64,000 bases of DNA from Gammaproteobacteria bacterium (GCA_009692305.1 SHZK01000001.1:310001-374000), one strand, 5' to 3'; shown: positions 8,250 to 16,818, counted from the stretch's first letter. Made by a program: numbers and translations. Notes: generated from the sequence alone by a model not told the origin.

Positions 8250-9051
8250 GCCAGAGAAACTACGCGCCATTATTGTTGATGATGAGGCATTGGCGCGCAG
8301 AGGGCTGGAATTGCGCATACAGAATTTTCAACAGGTCGAGGTGTTGCGCAGCTGTGCATCAGCCAAGGAAGCGATTGATGCAATCATAGAATTGGAGCCG
8401 GATATCGCGTTTCTGGATATACAGATGCCAGGCATGACCGGGTTTGACATGATCGGTGAGATTCAGTCAGATATTTTGCCGATGATCGTATTTGTCACCG
8501 CCTATGACGCGTTCGCACTCGATGCCTTCAAGATTCATGCGCTTGATTATCTGTTGAAACCAGTGGAAGAGGCGCGTCTGGAAGAGGCCATTACCAAGGC
8601 GATCAAGCTGAAAGCGCTGCATGCAACCGCGGCCGAGAAACAGAAGTTGGTTAATCTGGTGGTCAGCCTTACTGGCAAATCACCGCAGGCGATCGGTGAG
8701 TTGCTCAATGATGACTCCGGCAATGAGCATGCAGATCGGCTGGCGATAAAGGATGGTTCATCGATTACGTTCGTGCCAGTTCGGGAAATAGACTGGGTGG
8801 ACGCCGCCGGCGACTATATGTGTGTACACGCCAAAGGCGCGACCCACATCATGCGGACTACCATGAAAGAGCTGGAAGCGAAGCTGGACCCTGCCATTTT
8901 TCAACGGGTGCATCGATCCACGATCGTGAATCTGGAGCGTGTGGAAAAAGTCTCGTCTCACATCAACGGTGAGTTTCACCTCACCTTGAGTTGTGGTTCA
9001 TCCTTGAAAATGAGCCGCTCCTACAAGGAAAAGATCAAACATTTCTTCTAG
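8236..9051 (+). CDS. LytTR-family response regulator
   Basis: 271 aa. The receiver domain (residues 10-130) contains the acidic pair IVDDEA, phosphoacceptor Asp61 in FLDIQMPG, and the conserved Lys in YLLKPVEEA. The C-terminal LytTR DNA-binding domain includes IDWVDAAGDYMCVH and FQRVHRSTIVNLERV. It should act as a transcription factor controlled by the overlapping kinase gene. The layout resembles AlgR, but no pilus or alginate genes flank it, so targets are unknown. Confidence 0.92.
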   Translation: MTQNKPEKLRAIIVDDEALARRGLELRIQNFQQVEVLRSCASAKEAIDAIIELEPDIAFLDIQMPGMTGFDMIGEIQSDILPMIVFVTAYDAFALDAFKIHALDYLLKPVEEARLEEAITKAIKLKALHATAAEKQKLVNLVVSLTGKSPQAIGELLNDDSGNEHADRLAIKDGSSITFVPVREIDWVDAAGDYMCVHAKGATHIMRTTMKELEAKLDPAIFQRVHRSTIVNLERVEKVSSHINGEFHLTLSCGSSLKMSRSYKEKIKHFF

Positions 9052-9105
9052 CCGGCAATTTTGCATTCCTGATCAGAGCCATTAATCAGGCAGGCAACAC
9101 TGTGC

Positions 9106-9588
9106 TCAGTCATGACGAATATGCTGCAATGGCAAAACCGTCGTATTCAACACTTCGCGCAGCATGAAACTGGAGTGGACATCGGATACGCCTTCAATTC
9201 GGGTGATCTTGTTCAGCAGAAATTCCTGATAGTGCTCCATATCCGGTACCACCACCTTTAATTGATAGTCGGCTGATTGGCCTGTGATCAGCAGGCACTC
9301 AATAACCTCTGGAAAGCTCTTCACCTTGCTTTCAAATAACTCGAAGCGGTCGGGCGTGTGCCGGTCCATGCTGATCTGGATCAGGGCGGTCAGTTTCAGG
9401 TCGAGTTTGGAGGCATTCAGCAAGGTCGCCGTCCCCGCAATAATGCCGCTGTCCTCCAGTTGTTTCACCCTACGGGCGCAGGGCGAGGGCGAGAGGCCAA
9501 TTTTCTCGGCCAGCTCCAGATTGCTGATGCGCGCATTTTTCTGCAGCTCCCGCAAAATCCGCAAATCCAGTTTGTCCAGTTTGAGCAT
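9106..9588 (-). CDS. Lrp/AsnC-family transcriptional regulator
   Basis: 160 aa. The N-terminal helix-turn-helix (LDLRILRELQKNARISNLELAEKIG, split here by helix turns) and the C-terminal ligand-binding RAM domain (GQSADYQLKVVVPD, IEGVSDVHSSFML) are clear. Lrp-type proteins form octamers or hexadecamers and often respond to amino acids. It is divergent from leuA across an AT-rich region rich in TTAGT/ACTAA repeats, which suggests autoregulation and possibly leuA control. The effector cannot be told from sequence. Confidence 0.93.
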   Translation of the reverse strand: MLKLDKLDLRILRELQKNARISNLELAEKIGLSPSPCARRVKQLEDSGIIAGTATLLNASKLDLKLTALIQISMDRHTPDRFELFESKVKSFPEVIECLLITGQSADYQLKVVVPDMEHYQEFLLNKITRIEGVSDVHSSFMLREVLNTTVLPLQHIRHD

Positions 9589-9629
9589 TAGGTTCCCCAG
9601 TCTTCGATTGGTTTAAGCTATTTATCTGG

Positions 9630-9690
9630 TTATTAGTCATTATATTAGCAATAATAACTAATAAAACAACTAAAATTAGTTATATGTATT
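9630..9690. promoter_or_regulatory. AT-rich operator-like region between Lrp-family gene and leuA
   Basis: TAACTAAT (9655-9662) and ATTAGTTA (9675-9682) form a perfect 8-bp inverted repeat, surrounded by further half-sites (TTAGTC, TTAGCA, ACTAAA, TTAGAT). Repeated short AT-rich sites are what cooperative Lrp-family binding usually needs. The assignment is inferred from position and composition. Confidence 0.5.
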
Positions 9691-9798
9691 AGATAAGTCC
9701 ATAATATGTAGCTTTTATGTGTAGATTCACCTCGCCGATTCCATTATTCTAGGCAGCCTGAGATACCGGACGACCGGCGATCCCTGGCAACCGGCACT

Positions 9799-9825
9799 GC
9801 GAGTGTGAATATCAGGAGCACTCGC
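9799..9825 (+). promoter_or_regulatory. Stem-loop in the leuA leader
   Basis: GCGAGTG and CACTCGC are perfect 7-bp arms around a 13-nt loop, about 130 nt before leuA. There is no U-run after it and no leucine-rich leader peptide, so classic attenuation is not supported. It may be a leader structure without known function. The remainder of the 9589-9952 gap holds nothing more that I can identify. Confidence 0.3.
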
Positions 9826-9952
9826 TAACAATCCACAGCACGCAGGGTATCCAGGCCACAAGCCAGCAGATATCCAGAGGATTGCCGGCTCAGCTTTCAA
9901 GCTATATTGAATTGCGCACATTTAAGTAATGCAGCTACCAGCAGGTGACCCC

Positions 9953-11617
9953 ATGTTTGACCATCGCAAATATAAAGCCTTTGGCACCATCGATATCCAG
10001 AATCGAACTTGGCCGGACCAGGTTATTAGTGCCGCACCGACCTGGTGCAGCGTGGATCTGCGTGATGGCAATCAGGCATTGATTGAGCCCATGTCGGTAG
10101 CGCAGAAGAAAAAACTGTTTACCTTGCTGGTAGAAGTGGGATTCAAAGAAATCGAGGTGGGCTTCCCGGCCGCCTCCCAGCCGGATTTCGATTTTGTGCG
10201 CAGCCTGATTGAAGAAGATCGGGTACCGGAGGATGTCACTATCCAGGTACTGACGCAGGCGCGACCGGAATTAATTCAGCGCACGTTTGAGTCACTGAAG
10301 GGCGCTCGCAAAGCAATTCTGCATGTCTACAACTCCACGTCAGTGGTGCAGCGTGCAAAGGTATTCCGGACAGACAAGGCTGGCATTATCCAGATCGCCA
10401 AAGCTGGCGCCGAAGAGGTGCAACGTTGTGCCAGACTCGCGCCGGAAACGGAGTGGACGTTTCAATATTCACCGGAAAGTTTTACCGGCACCGAGGTGGA
10501 ATTCGCGGTAGAGGTATGTGATGCCGTATCGTCAGTCTGGAAACCTACGCCCACTAAACCGGTAATCTACAATCTGCCTTCTACAGTAGAGATGGCAACT
10601 CCGAATATATATGCCGACCAGATAGAATGGTTCTGCCGTCATATCAAACACCGTGATGCAGTCATCGTCAGCCTGCATACCCACAACGACCGCGGTTGCG
10701 CTGTCGCCGCTGCCGAATTGGCAGTAATGGCTGGCGCGCAACGGGTCGAGGGCACGTTGTTGGGCAATGGTGAGCGCACCGGCAACATGGACATTGTGGT
10801 AATGGCAATGAACATGTACAGCCAGGGCATCGATCCACAACTGGATCTGCGTGACATGGACAAGATTGTGTCAGTGGTGCGTGAATGCACCCAGATTGAC
10901 GTGCACCCGCGCCAACCGTATGCGGGCGATCTGGTGTTTACTGCATTTTCGGGATCACATCAGGATGCAATCAAGAAGTGTCTCGACATTTATGAAGAGG
11001 GCGCTACATGGGAGATTGCCTATTTACCAATTGATCCGCGTGATCTTGGGCGCACCTATCAAGATGTGATTCGTGTTAACAGCCAGTCAGGCAAGGGCGG
11101 CATCGCCTATGTGTTGGCGAACAAATTTGGATTTGAATTGCCACGGTGGATGCAGATTGAATTCAGTCGCGTCGTACAACGCGTCACTGAAACGAGTGGT
11201 CAGGAAATTCACTCAGATCAGATCTGGGAACTCTTTAACGAACATTATTTGAATAACGCCAAAGCACTGAGCCTGGAAAACTTCACGATTGAGAAAAAAG
11301 CAGGGCGTGAAACCTTTAATGCGAAAATTGATTTTTTCGGTGAGGAATTGGCGATCAGTGGCGAGGGTGATGGAGTGCTGGATGCCTTTGTTGAAGCGTT
11401 GAAAGCTGCGATAAATATTGAATTCGAAATTCTGGAATACGGTGAGCACGCTCTCGGTCAGGGTGCCGATGCAGAAGCTGTAACTTATATCCAGCTCAAG
11501 TGTGAAGGTCGGCGCTATAGCGGGGTGGCTATCAGCAAAGACATTATCGCCTCGTCACTGAATGCACTGATGGGTGCGGCCAGCCAGTTGCTCCGGGAGC
11601 AAAGGGCTGCCGCCTGA
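9953..11617 (+). CDS. leuA: 2-isopropylmalate synthase (long form)
   Basis: 554 aa from ATG 9953, preceded by AGGTG. It condenses acetyl-CoA with 2-oxoisovalerate in the first committed step of leucine synthesis. The opening KYKAFGTIDIQNRTWP, CSVDLRDGNQALIEPM, GFKEIEVGFPAASQPDFDF, the metal-binding HTHNDRGCAVA and NGERTGNMD identify the long LeuA2 class. The C-terminal LeuA dimer domain (about residues 420-554) is the usual site of leucine feedback inhibition. An in-frame ATG at 9929 would add eight residues not seen in the family. The gene is monocistronic here. Confidence 0.95.
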   Translation: MFDHRKYKAFGTIDIQNRTWPDQVISAAPTWCSVDLRDGNQALIEPMSVAQKKKLFTLLVEVGFKEIEVGFPAASQPDFDFVRSLIEEDRVPEDVTIQVLTQARPELIQRTFESLKGARKAILHVYNSTSVVQRAKVFRTDKAGIIQIAKAGAEEVQRCARLAPETEWTFQYSPESFTGTEVEFAVEVCDAVSSVWKPTPTKPVIYNLPSTVEMATPNIYADQIEWFCRHIKHRDAVIVSLHTHNDRGCAVAAAELAVMAGAQRVEGTLLGNGERTGNMDIVVMAMNMYSQGIDPQLDLRDMDKIVSVVRECTQIDVHPRQPYAGDLVFTAFSGSHQDAIKKCLDIYEEGATWEIAYLPIDPRDLGRTYQDVIRVNSQSGKGGIAYVLANKFGFELPRWMQIEFSRVVQRVTETSGQEIHSDQIWELFNEHYLNNAKALSLENFTIEKKAGRETFNAKIDFFGEELAISGEGDGVLDAFVEALKAAINIEFEILEYGEHALGQGADAEAVTYIQLKCEGRRYSGVAISKDIIASSLNALMGAASQLLREQRAAA

Positions 11618-11842
11618 CATTAATCAGGTAGCACATGGTGAATTTGATTAATCCTGATGTGACCATTATCCAAACTTATCCTCCGCGCCTTGCGACCTAT
11701 TCTTTAAAACCAGTATCCTCCTGAGAGTAGATTGTTCGGCGAGTTATCCGATACATAATCTGATACGACAGGTAACAGGCAATCTTCTCAAGTACTGCGA
11801 GTTGGATAAACACCGGCTCGAGTACTGCAGAATGGGGATCAC

Positions 11843-12424
11843 ATGAGTCTTATAGAAGAAGACGAAGCATTAATTGCTGCTGCACTTAATGGCTCAGCCT
11901 ATGCCTGGGAGAAGCTGGTAAAACGATTTGAGAGTCGCGTCTATAACCTGGGTTTGCGCCTTACAGGTAACCCCACGGACGCTCTGGATTTGATGCAGGA
12001 AGTTTTTCTGGGCGTATACAGGAACCTGCACCGGTTTCGGGGAGATGCCAAATTCAGTAGCTGGCTGTTTCGCATTGCGCACAACAAAGCGGTGGACATG
12101 AATCGGCGCAAACGTCTGATGACTGTGCAGTCGCGCCTTACCAGCGAGGATGAAGATGAAGGCTTTGATATCTTCCCTGGCGACGCGAGAGAAGAACCAG
12201 AGCACAAGTTAAATGAGATTGAAACGAACCAACGAATAATCAGGCTATTGGCAAAATTACCGATGGAGCAGCGGTTGGTGGTTGAGCTTAAGATTTTCCA
12301 ATCACTCACGTTTGATGAGATTGCGTTGATGCAGGAAATATCAGAGAACACCGCCAAGACCCGTTTCTATACTGCATTGAAAAAATTGAAAGACATAGCG
12401 GAGGATCAACATGTCTTGTCCTAA
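11843..12424 (+). CDS. ECF-type RNA polymerase sigma factor
   Basis: 193 aa. Region 2 is visible at about residues 28-95 (LTGNPTDALDLMQEVFLGVY, KFSSWLFRIAHNKAVD) and region 4 at about 135-190 (LPMEQRLVVELKIF, LTFDEIALMQEISENTAKTR). These are the two domains of extracytoplasmic-function sigma factors. The 3' end overlaps the downstream anti-sigma gene by 14 nt, the usual sign of a coupled pair. The 225-bp upstream gap has no clear autoregulated ECF promoter that I can pick out. Confidence 0.92.
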   Translation: MSLIEEDEALIAAALNGSAYAWEKLVKRFESRVYNLGLRLTGNPTDALDLMQEVFLGVYRNLHRFRGDAKFSSWLFRIAHNKAVDMNRRKRLMTVQSRLTSEDEDEGFDIFPGDAREEPEHKLNEIETNQRIIRLLAKLPMEQRLVVELKIFQSLTFDEIALMQEISENTAKTRFYTALKKLKDIAEDQHVLS

Positions 12425-13088
12425 GACTGAACATTTACTGCAGGAATATCTCGCGGACGACCTGACCGCAGTTGCCAGGGATGAAATTGAAAAGCACCTG
12501 CTTGACTGTGCGGGCTGTCACTCAGAGCTGGAGACGCTATTAATGACTCAAGCGAGTCTGCGCGGCTGGCAGGAACAGCGAGTACCTCACTGGAATCGCA
12601 GCCTGAACCTGTTCCAGCACGAACAGCGCTCAGCTGCAAATGCTCGCGTTTGGTCTGCATGGCAATGGCTACCGACGGCTGCCTCATGCGCCATGCTCGC
12701 TATTCTGCTGCTGAATGTCTCAGTGTTGAATGATGAGCAGGGCTTCTCTATCAGCATTGGCGGCAGATCAGAAGCGAAGGCCGGATTGGATGCTGCGATC
12801 AGCGCATTGCAGACACAGCAAAGAGCTGAATTACAGGAACTGGTGACTCGCGTCGAAGATCGATTGGATAGCAATAGTGTGAGCTTATTGCGTGCAGTCA
12901 TGGAGCAGACGCAGCAAACCACGGCGGAAAATTTTGAGCAGTTGTATGCGTATTTCGAGCAGCAACGATTACTGGACCTGCAGGACATGCGGGTCGGTTA
13001 CGAAGAGCTGGTCAATAGTGATTACGAAACCATCCGTTCCCTGCAACAACTCGCCACATTTGTCAGTTATGAAGGGAATGTGCGATGA
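12411..13088 (+). CDS. Membrane-anchored zinc-finger anti-sigma factor
   Basis: 225 aa. The N-terminus carries a zf-HC2-like motif HLLDCAGC (His-x3-Cys-x2-Cys near residues 29-36), with an earlier Cys3 as candidate fourth ligand. One membrane helix follows at about residues 88-106 (WLPTAASCAMLAILLLNVSV). The C-terminal half is a Gln/Glu-rich, probably coiled-coil extracytoplasmic domain. It should hold the overlapping sigma factor inactive until an envelope signal. It overlaps the next gene by the ATGA junction. Confidence 0.82.
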   Translation: MSCPKTEHLLQEYLADDLTAVARDEIEKHLLDCAGCHSELETLLMTQASLRGWQEQRVPHWNRSLNLFQHEQRSAANARVWSAWQWLPTAASCAMLAILLLNVSVLNDEQGFSISIGGRSEAKAGLDAAISALQTQQRAELQELVTRVEDRLDSNSVSLLRAVMEQTQQTTAENFEQLYAYFEQQRLLDLQDMRVGYEELVNSDYETIRSLQQLATFVSYEGNVR

Positions 13089-14122
13089 AAAGTGCGCATC
13101 GAATCCGGTTGAAGTCTGCGACTCTGGCAATTGGCGTGGCAGCGGTATGCACTGCGGTAACTGCGCAACAGCCTGACATCAGCGACTTGCAGAAAAACAT
13201 AGATATCTTTTCCGGCGTGCTGGCGGAAGCCCTTGAACTGGAGCAAGCGACGGGGTTGTTTGGCATAAGTCTGGGAGGCATCGACAGTACTTATCTGTAT
13301 GGGCAGGGAGTCGTGTTGGAAGTTCAAACGCCATTGGCCAGTCGGCGCAATACCCTTGGCCTGGCTGCGCTGACATCCACTTTGCAGAATATGCAGGCAC
13401 GCAGTAATCCTTTTGCCGCCCTCGCAAGATCCGAAAATGCCACGACGGATGCGCCGCCCACGTTGCCGTTGAATGCCACCAACGAAGCTGGGGATTTTTA
13501 TCGCACCATGATGGACCGAATTGCAAACGTGGATTACTCGCTGCGTTTCAATACCGCGATTCAGCAAGCGTCGGACTATGCACGTTCGCTGCGCTCGCTT
13601 GATAATCTTGATGATGCGGCTTATGAGGCTATGCGCAGAGATCTGGATGTCATGCGCGAAGCTATGCAAATAGAGTTCGCGCGCTTGCGTGAGATCGAAA
13701 ACGAACTCCGGCAGTCAGCCTCTTTAACTGCAGAACGAATCGCACAAGCAGACCTGCAAAGTGCATTGGATAATGTTTTAGCCAAATTGGAACCCCTGCA
13801 AGATCAAGCTGTTGCCAAAGCGGAAGAGTTGCGTGAGCGTAGTCGTGTCGCTGAGTTGGAATATGCGGCACGCTGGCAGCAAGAAGTTGCTGAGTTTGAA
13901 TTAAATCTGTATGCGGCAATGTGCGATTACGGCTCCACTCTGCATGAATTGCCAGCGGATGAGTATGTCAGCATAATTCTTGCCGGTCTGGGAGAGGATG
14001 CAGGCGAGAATCACCGTGCCGATAAAGTGCACGTGTTCAACAAGCGAGATCTATTGCAATGCCAGAGCGGTGATATTGACTCGCAAACTTTGCAGCAACG
14101 CTCAGCGCATTACAGTTACTAG
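13085..14122 (+). CDS. Exported coiled-coil protein of the sigma/anti-sigma operon
   Basis: 345 aa with a signal peptide (basic start, hydrophobic run LAIGVAAVCTAVTAQQ, cleavage near residue 28). The centre (about residues 140-285) is rich in Glu, Arg, Ala and Gln in heptad-like spacing, suggesting a long coiled coil. I recognise no family. Translational coupling to the anti-sigma factor (ATGA) implies a shared job, perhaps as periplasmic sensor or partner of the anti-sigma domain; that is inference. Confidence 0.75.
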   Translation: MKSAHRIRLKSATLAIGVAAVCTAVTAQQPDISDLQKNIDIFSGVLAEALELEQATGLFGISLGGIDSTYLYGQGVVLEVQTPLASRRNTLGLAALTSTLQNMQARSNPFAALARSENATTDAPPTLPLNATNEAGDFYRTMMDRIANVDYSLRFNTAIQQASDYARSLRSLDNLDDAAYEAMRRDLDVMREAMQIEFARLREIENELRQSASLTAERIAQADLQSALDNVLAKLEPLQDQAVAKAEELRERSRVAELEYAARWQQEVAEFELNLYAAMCDYGSTLHELPADEYVSIILAGLGEDAGENHRADKVHVFNKRDLLQCQSGDIDSQTLQQRSAHYSY

Positions 14123-14136
14123 CGGTAATGCGCAGA

Positions 14137-14337
14137 TTAGAATGGTGCGCCTGTGACGTTGATGTCAGCAGGTGCAAATTGCCTCACCCCATCCTTGGTC
14201 TGATACAGCCTGGTAATCACCAGCAGTCCACCGGGCACATCCAGCAAGTCGATATCATCGAAGATTAATTTGCGACGAATTCGTTCGCGGGTTGTGAACA
14301 AACTTCCGTCAGCACGAAAATTCAGAAATGTGAAGGA
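14137..14337 (-). pseudogene. Coding-like 66-codon extension in frame after the stop of the MORN-like gene
   Basis: Directly after the TAA at 14338-14340 the same minus-strand frame stays open for 66 codons and reads like protein (FRADGSLFTTRERIRRK, DDIDLLDVPGGLLVITRLYQ) down to TAA at 14137-14139. There is no ATG inside. Either the upstream gene was longer and lost its C-terminus through a nonsense change, or this is the remnant of another gene. Codon choice resembles its neighbours. Confidence 0.4.
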
Positions 14338-14949
14338 TTAATCCTCGATACCCCATTCGCTGGAAATAACTTCTTGTCCGATGCCGCCGTCGAGGCGGGA
14401 GAATGGATAGAACCATCTGGCACCCGCGTAACCTGCCTCATAGATAATAATATTAGTGTCCGGGTAGTACCAGGTTTCATCAAACGCCCGGAAGAAGTTC
14501 GTGGCCAGATTGCCATTGGGCCAGAATATCGCATGGTCTCCGTGCATCCAGTGATGCGACATGATTCTGCCGTTTGGGTAATAAATAGTGGTGTCCTTGC
14601 CCGCGCCTGCCATGAATAAACGGCCGTTGGAGAAATACCAGGGCTCGTAGTAGGCATCTTTCGAGACCAGTACACCATTGTTGTAAAAGCTGTTGCCACG
14701 CGCAAAGCCGGACATTATCACCGTCTGGCATACCAACTGATTCAGTTCGGCCAGTATTGCTTCCATTTGTTTCAATTCTTTTACGCTGTCACGGTTCGCG
14801 GGCAACATCGTGTTCAATGCCACCATTTTTGCCATGAACTCAAGCGTGGCACAGCCGCTGCTGACATTGGCAGAGCCGGGGAGCGCGGCGGCGGCGCCGT
14901 TGCTGAGGCATAGAGCCAATACTATTGCTGCTATTCGAATACGGATCAT
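14338..14949 (-). CDS. Exported MORN-variant repeat protein
   Basis: 203 aa from ATG 14949, which has AGGAG at proper spacing; the longer 14970 start does not. An N-terminal signal peptide ends near AAAALPGS. The C-terminal half contains repeats of aromatic-aromatic-x-Asn-Gly form (WYFSNGRLF, YYPNGRIM, FWPNGNLA, YYPDTNII), as in MORN-variant/YwqK-like proteins. Function is unknown; it probably acts in the periplasm or on the cell surface. The frame continues past its stop (see the 14137-14337 entry), so this may be a truncated form. Confidence 0.65.
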   Translation of the reverse strand: MIRIRIAAIVLALCLSNGAAAALPGSANVSSGCATLEFMAKMVALNTMLPANRDSVKELKQMEAILAELNQLVCQTVIMSGFARGNSFYNNGVLVSKDAYYEPWYFSNGRLFMAGAGKDTTIYYPNGRIMSHHWMHGDHAIFWPNGNLATNFFRAFDETWYYPDTNIIIYEAGYAGARWFYPFSRLDGGIGQEVISSEWGIED

Positions 14950-15160
14950 GGAAAAAACTCCTGCCAACACGTTGTTGCTGTACCCTTGTACTGGTCAGGG
15001 TCTTGACCAATGTGTGTAGTCTAGTGACACAATTGTGAACAGAGACTTAATGATCAAGCGAACAAGCAAAGTGCTGGTAACCGGAATTTTGCCTTGGTCT
15101 TGTGCGTGAATACCCGATAAGTTGTCTGTAAAAATAAGAAACCGAATTCAGGAGACCAAG

Positions 15161-15556
15161 ATGGACTGTCCGAAGTGCAATTCCGAGATGCAGGAACTCA
15201 AGATTGAAACCCTGTATGGCCAGGTGATGATCGATAAGTGTAATAGCTGCAAGGGCCTGTGGTTCGATAATGGCGAGGCCGAGCAGTTAAAGGGTGACTG
15301 GATGGCAGACTTTGCCGACAGTGGTGACCCACAGGTTGGCAAGACCTATAACACCGTGCGCGATGTGCAGTGTCCGCGCTGTGGCAAGCCAATGAAGAAG
15401 CTCAATGACAAAAAGCAGAAGCATCTCGAATATGAGGCTTGTGAAGAGCACGGCATGTTCATGGATGCAGGTGAGTTCACCGATTTCAAACATGAAACCC
15501 TGTTTGATATGTTTCGTGACGTAGTTTCCGGAATCAAACGTCGTCAGTCGAAATAA
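15161..15556 (+). CDS. TFIIB-type zinc-ribbon protein
   Basis: 131 aa from ATG 15161, with AGGAG seven bases upstream. The first ribbon is CPKCNSEM...CNSCKGLWFDNGE and the second begins CPRCGKPM...CEEHGMFMDAGE, both of the zf-TFIIB pattern in which the last metal pair is followed by WFD/MDxGE. Such small cytosolic zinc-ribbon proteins are widespread and mostly uncharacterised. It stands alone and is followed by a strong terminator shared with the convergent rnm. Confidence 0.8.
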   Translation: MDCPKCNSEMQELKIETLYGQVMIDKCNSCKGLWFDNGEAEQLKGDWMADFADSGDPQVGKTYNTVRDVQCPRCGKPMKKLNDKKQKHLEYEACEEHGMFMDAGEFTDFKHETLFDMFRDVVSGIKRRQSK

Positions 15557-15575
15557 GGGCAAACCTTTTTTCAAA

Positions 15576-16409
15576 TCAACAATGCCATCTTGGATGTAGC
15601 CAGATGGCATTTTTTTTGGTTTCGAGATCAAGCGGCGGATATTTGCCCAGATCAGTCCAGCTCGCGTCGCTATCATGAAAATCAGAACCAGCAGAGCAAA
15701 ATAATTGTTTGCTGATGGCCAGTGCGCCCAGGCGCTGCCGCATGTCCGGATCAATATTCCCATAGCTTACTTCCATGCCATCGCCGCCCGCAGCCTGAAA
15801 CACATCTATCAATGCTTCCAGTTTACGTTTTGACAATGGGTACCTGCCTGGGTGCGCGAGAATAGCGATACCGCCAGCTGCCAATATGGCATTCACGGCG
15901 GTGTCCAGAGTGCACCACCCGGATTCGGCATAGATGCGACCCTTTTTACCAAGATGGGATTTGAATGCTTGCTGCCGGTTTTTGCAGACGCCTTGTTGCA
16001 CCAGAAAGTCTGCGGCATGACTGCGGGTATAAGCAATACAAGGCAATGACTCCAGGTATTGCCATAGACCTTCGGTGCCTAACGCCTGTAATTTCCGATC
16101 CATCTCCTGCATCCGCAGCCGCCGCTGCTGTTGCTGCGTTGCCAGCAAATCCTGCAGGCCTGCATGCGCTACATCCAGACAAAGGCCGATAACGTGAACC
16201 TCAAGTTTTTCCCAGTCGCATGATATTTCTACGCCCGGAATCAGCTTGATGCCGGATATGGAGCGGTTGAGCTGCTCATACCCGGCAACGCAATCGTGGT
16301 CAGTAATTGCCAGATGGCTGATCTCGTTTTCGCGCGCGCGTTGCAGGAGAAATTCCGGGCTGTGTTTGCCATCAGAGAGATAACTATGGCAGTGTAAATC
16401 TATTTTCAT
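15576..16409 (-). CDS. rnm: PHP-domain phosphoesterase, RNase AM/YciV family
   Basis: 277 aa. PHP metal-binding motifs occur in order: HCHSYLSDG, ITDHDCV, GVEISCDW, LAHPGRYPLSK and SAGSDFHDSD. The E. coli homologue removes 5' nucleotides from RNA (including 23S and 5S precursors) and also hydrolyses 3',5'-nucleoside bisphosphates. The last 13 codons run through the convergent terminator hairpin, so the C-terminal residues (IWLHPRWHC) are encoded by the stem-loop. rnm in E. coli neighbours trp genes; here it does not. Confidence 0.88.
   Translation of the reverse strand: MKIDLHCHSYLSDGKHSPEFLLQRARENEISHLAITDHDCVAGYEQLNRSISGIKLIPGVEISCDWEKLEVHVIGLCLDVAHAGLQDLLATQQQQRRLRMQEMDRKLQALGTEGLWQYLESLPCIAYTRSHAADFLVQQGVCKNRQQAFKSHLGKKGRIYAESGWCTLDTAVNAILAAGGIAILAHPGRYPLSKRKLEALIDVFQAAGGDGMEVSYGNIDPDMRQRLGALAISKQLFCSAGSDFHDSDASWTDLGKYPPLDLETKKNAIWLHPRWHC
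15581..15617 (+). terminator. Rho-independent terminator after the zinc-ribbon gene, embedded in the 3' end of rnm
   Basis: AATGCCATCT (15581-15590) pairs with AGATGGCATT (15602-15611), giving a 10-bp stem with an 11-nt loop followed by T's to 15617. It lies 25 nt after the zinc-ribbon stop codon and inside the last codons of the convergent gene. Confidence 0.85.
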
Positions 16410-16586
16410 AGTAACAGACTTGGTCGAAATTCAAGCTGGAAGGCACATTGAATTGATCATGCATTAGAAATTTAATATGCGTGCAACGAAATGCGAAACA
16501 TCTGGGTCATAAGTGTAGCAGGGTCAAAGGCAGGGCTGCATGGTAGCACTTTCTGCACTCTGTTATATTCAAAAGCCTACTGTTGC

Positions 16587-16700
16587 AGTCACTGTGCAAG
16601 GGCCAGTCTATAGTCAGGGCCCAGCAGTGACTTCTCGCAGCACCCTCGGCAGGGAGTTGACGGGTCTGATTTCCCACGCGACCCATCACCTCGCGATGGT
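16587..16700. other. Structured intergenic region upstream of the isc operon; possible non-coding RNA
   Basis: AGTCACTG (16587-16594) pairs with CAGTGACT (16625-16632), and inside it GGGCC (16600-16604) pairs with GGCCC (16618-16622). Further stems, GGGTC/GACCC and CATC/GATG, follow up to about 16700. The density of GC pairs is higher than in other gaps of the window. I could not match it to 6S, 4.5S, RNase P or a riboswitch class from memory. The rest of the 16410-16793 gap shows nothing clear. Confidence 0.35.
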
Positions 16701-16793
16701 AGCTTAACCAAAGCCTTCAGCTTCTCGACCACAGCATAGGCCTTTGTCAAAATCGTCTTAGGCCCCAGTCTGTGACGGGTGGCTCTGCCCCAT

Positions 16794-16818
16794 ATACTTG
16801 ACTAATTTACTTAGGTAT
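16794..16818. promoter_or_regulatory. IscR type-1 operator
   Basis: The 25-bp site starting ATACTTGACTAATTTAC and ending TTAGGTAT fits the type-1 IscR consensus (ATASYYGACTRWWWYAGTCRRSTAT) at 23 of 25 positions. It overlaps the -35 box and spacer of the iscR promoter, so [2Fe-2S]-IscR should repress its own operon as in E. coli. Confidence 0.85.

Noticed and set aside
9780..9840. GGCAACC followed by GCTAACAATCC resembling part of a SAM-I riboswitch before leuA
   Set aside because: The other conserved parts (kink-turn and the GATGAAACC-like segment) are missing.
16560..16710. Cobalamin-riboswitch-like fragments on the minus strand (GGGAA, AAnTCC)
   Set aside because: The core junction segments do not line up and no B12-related gene is downstream.
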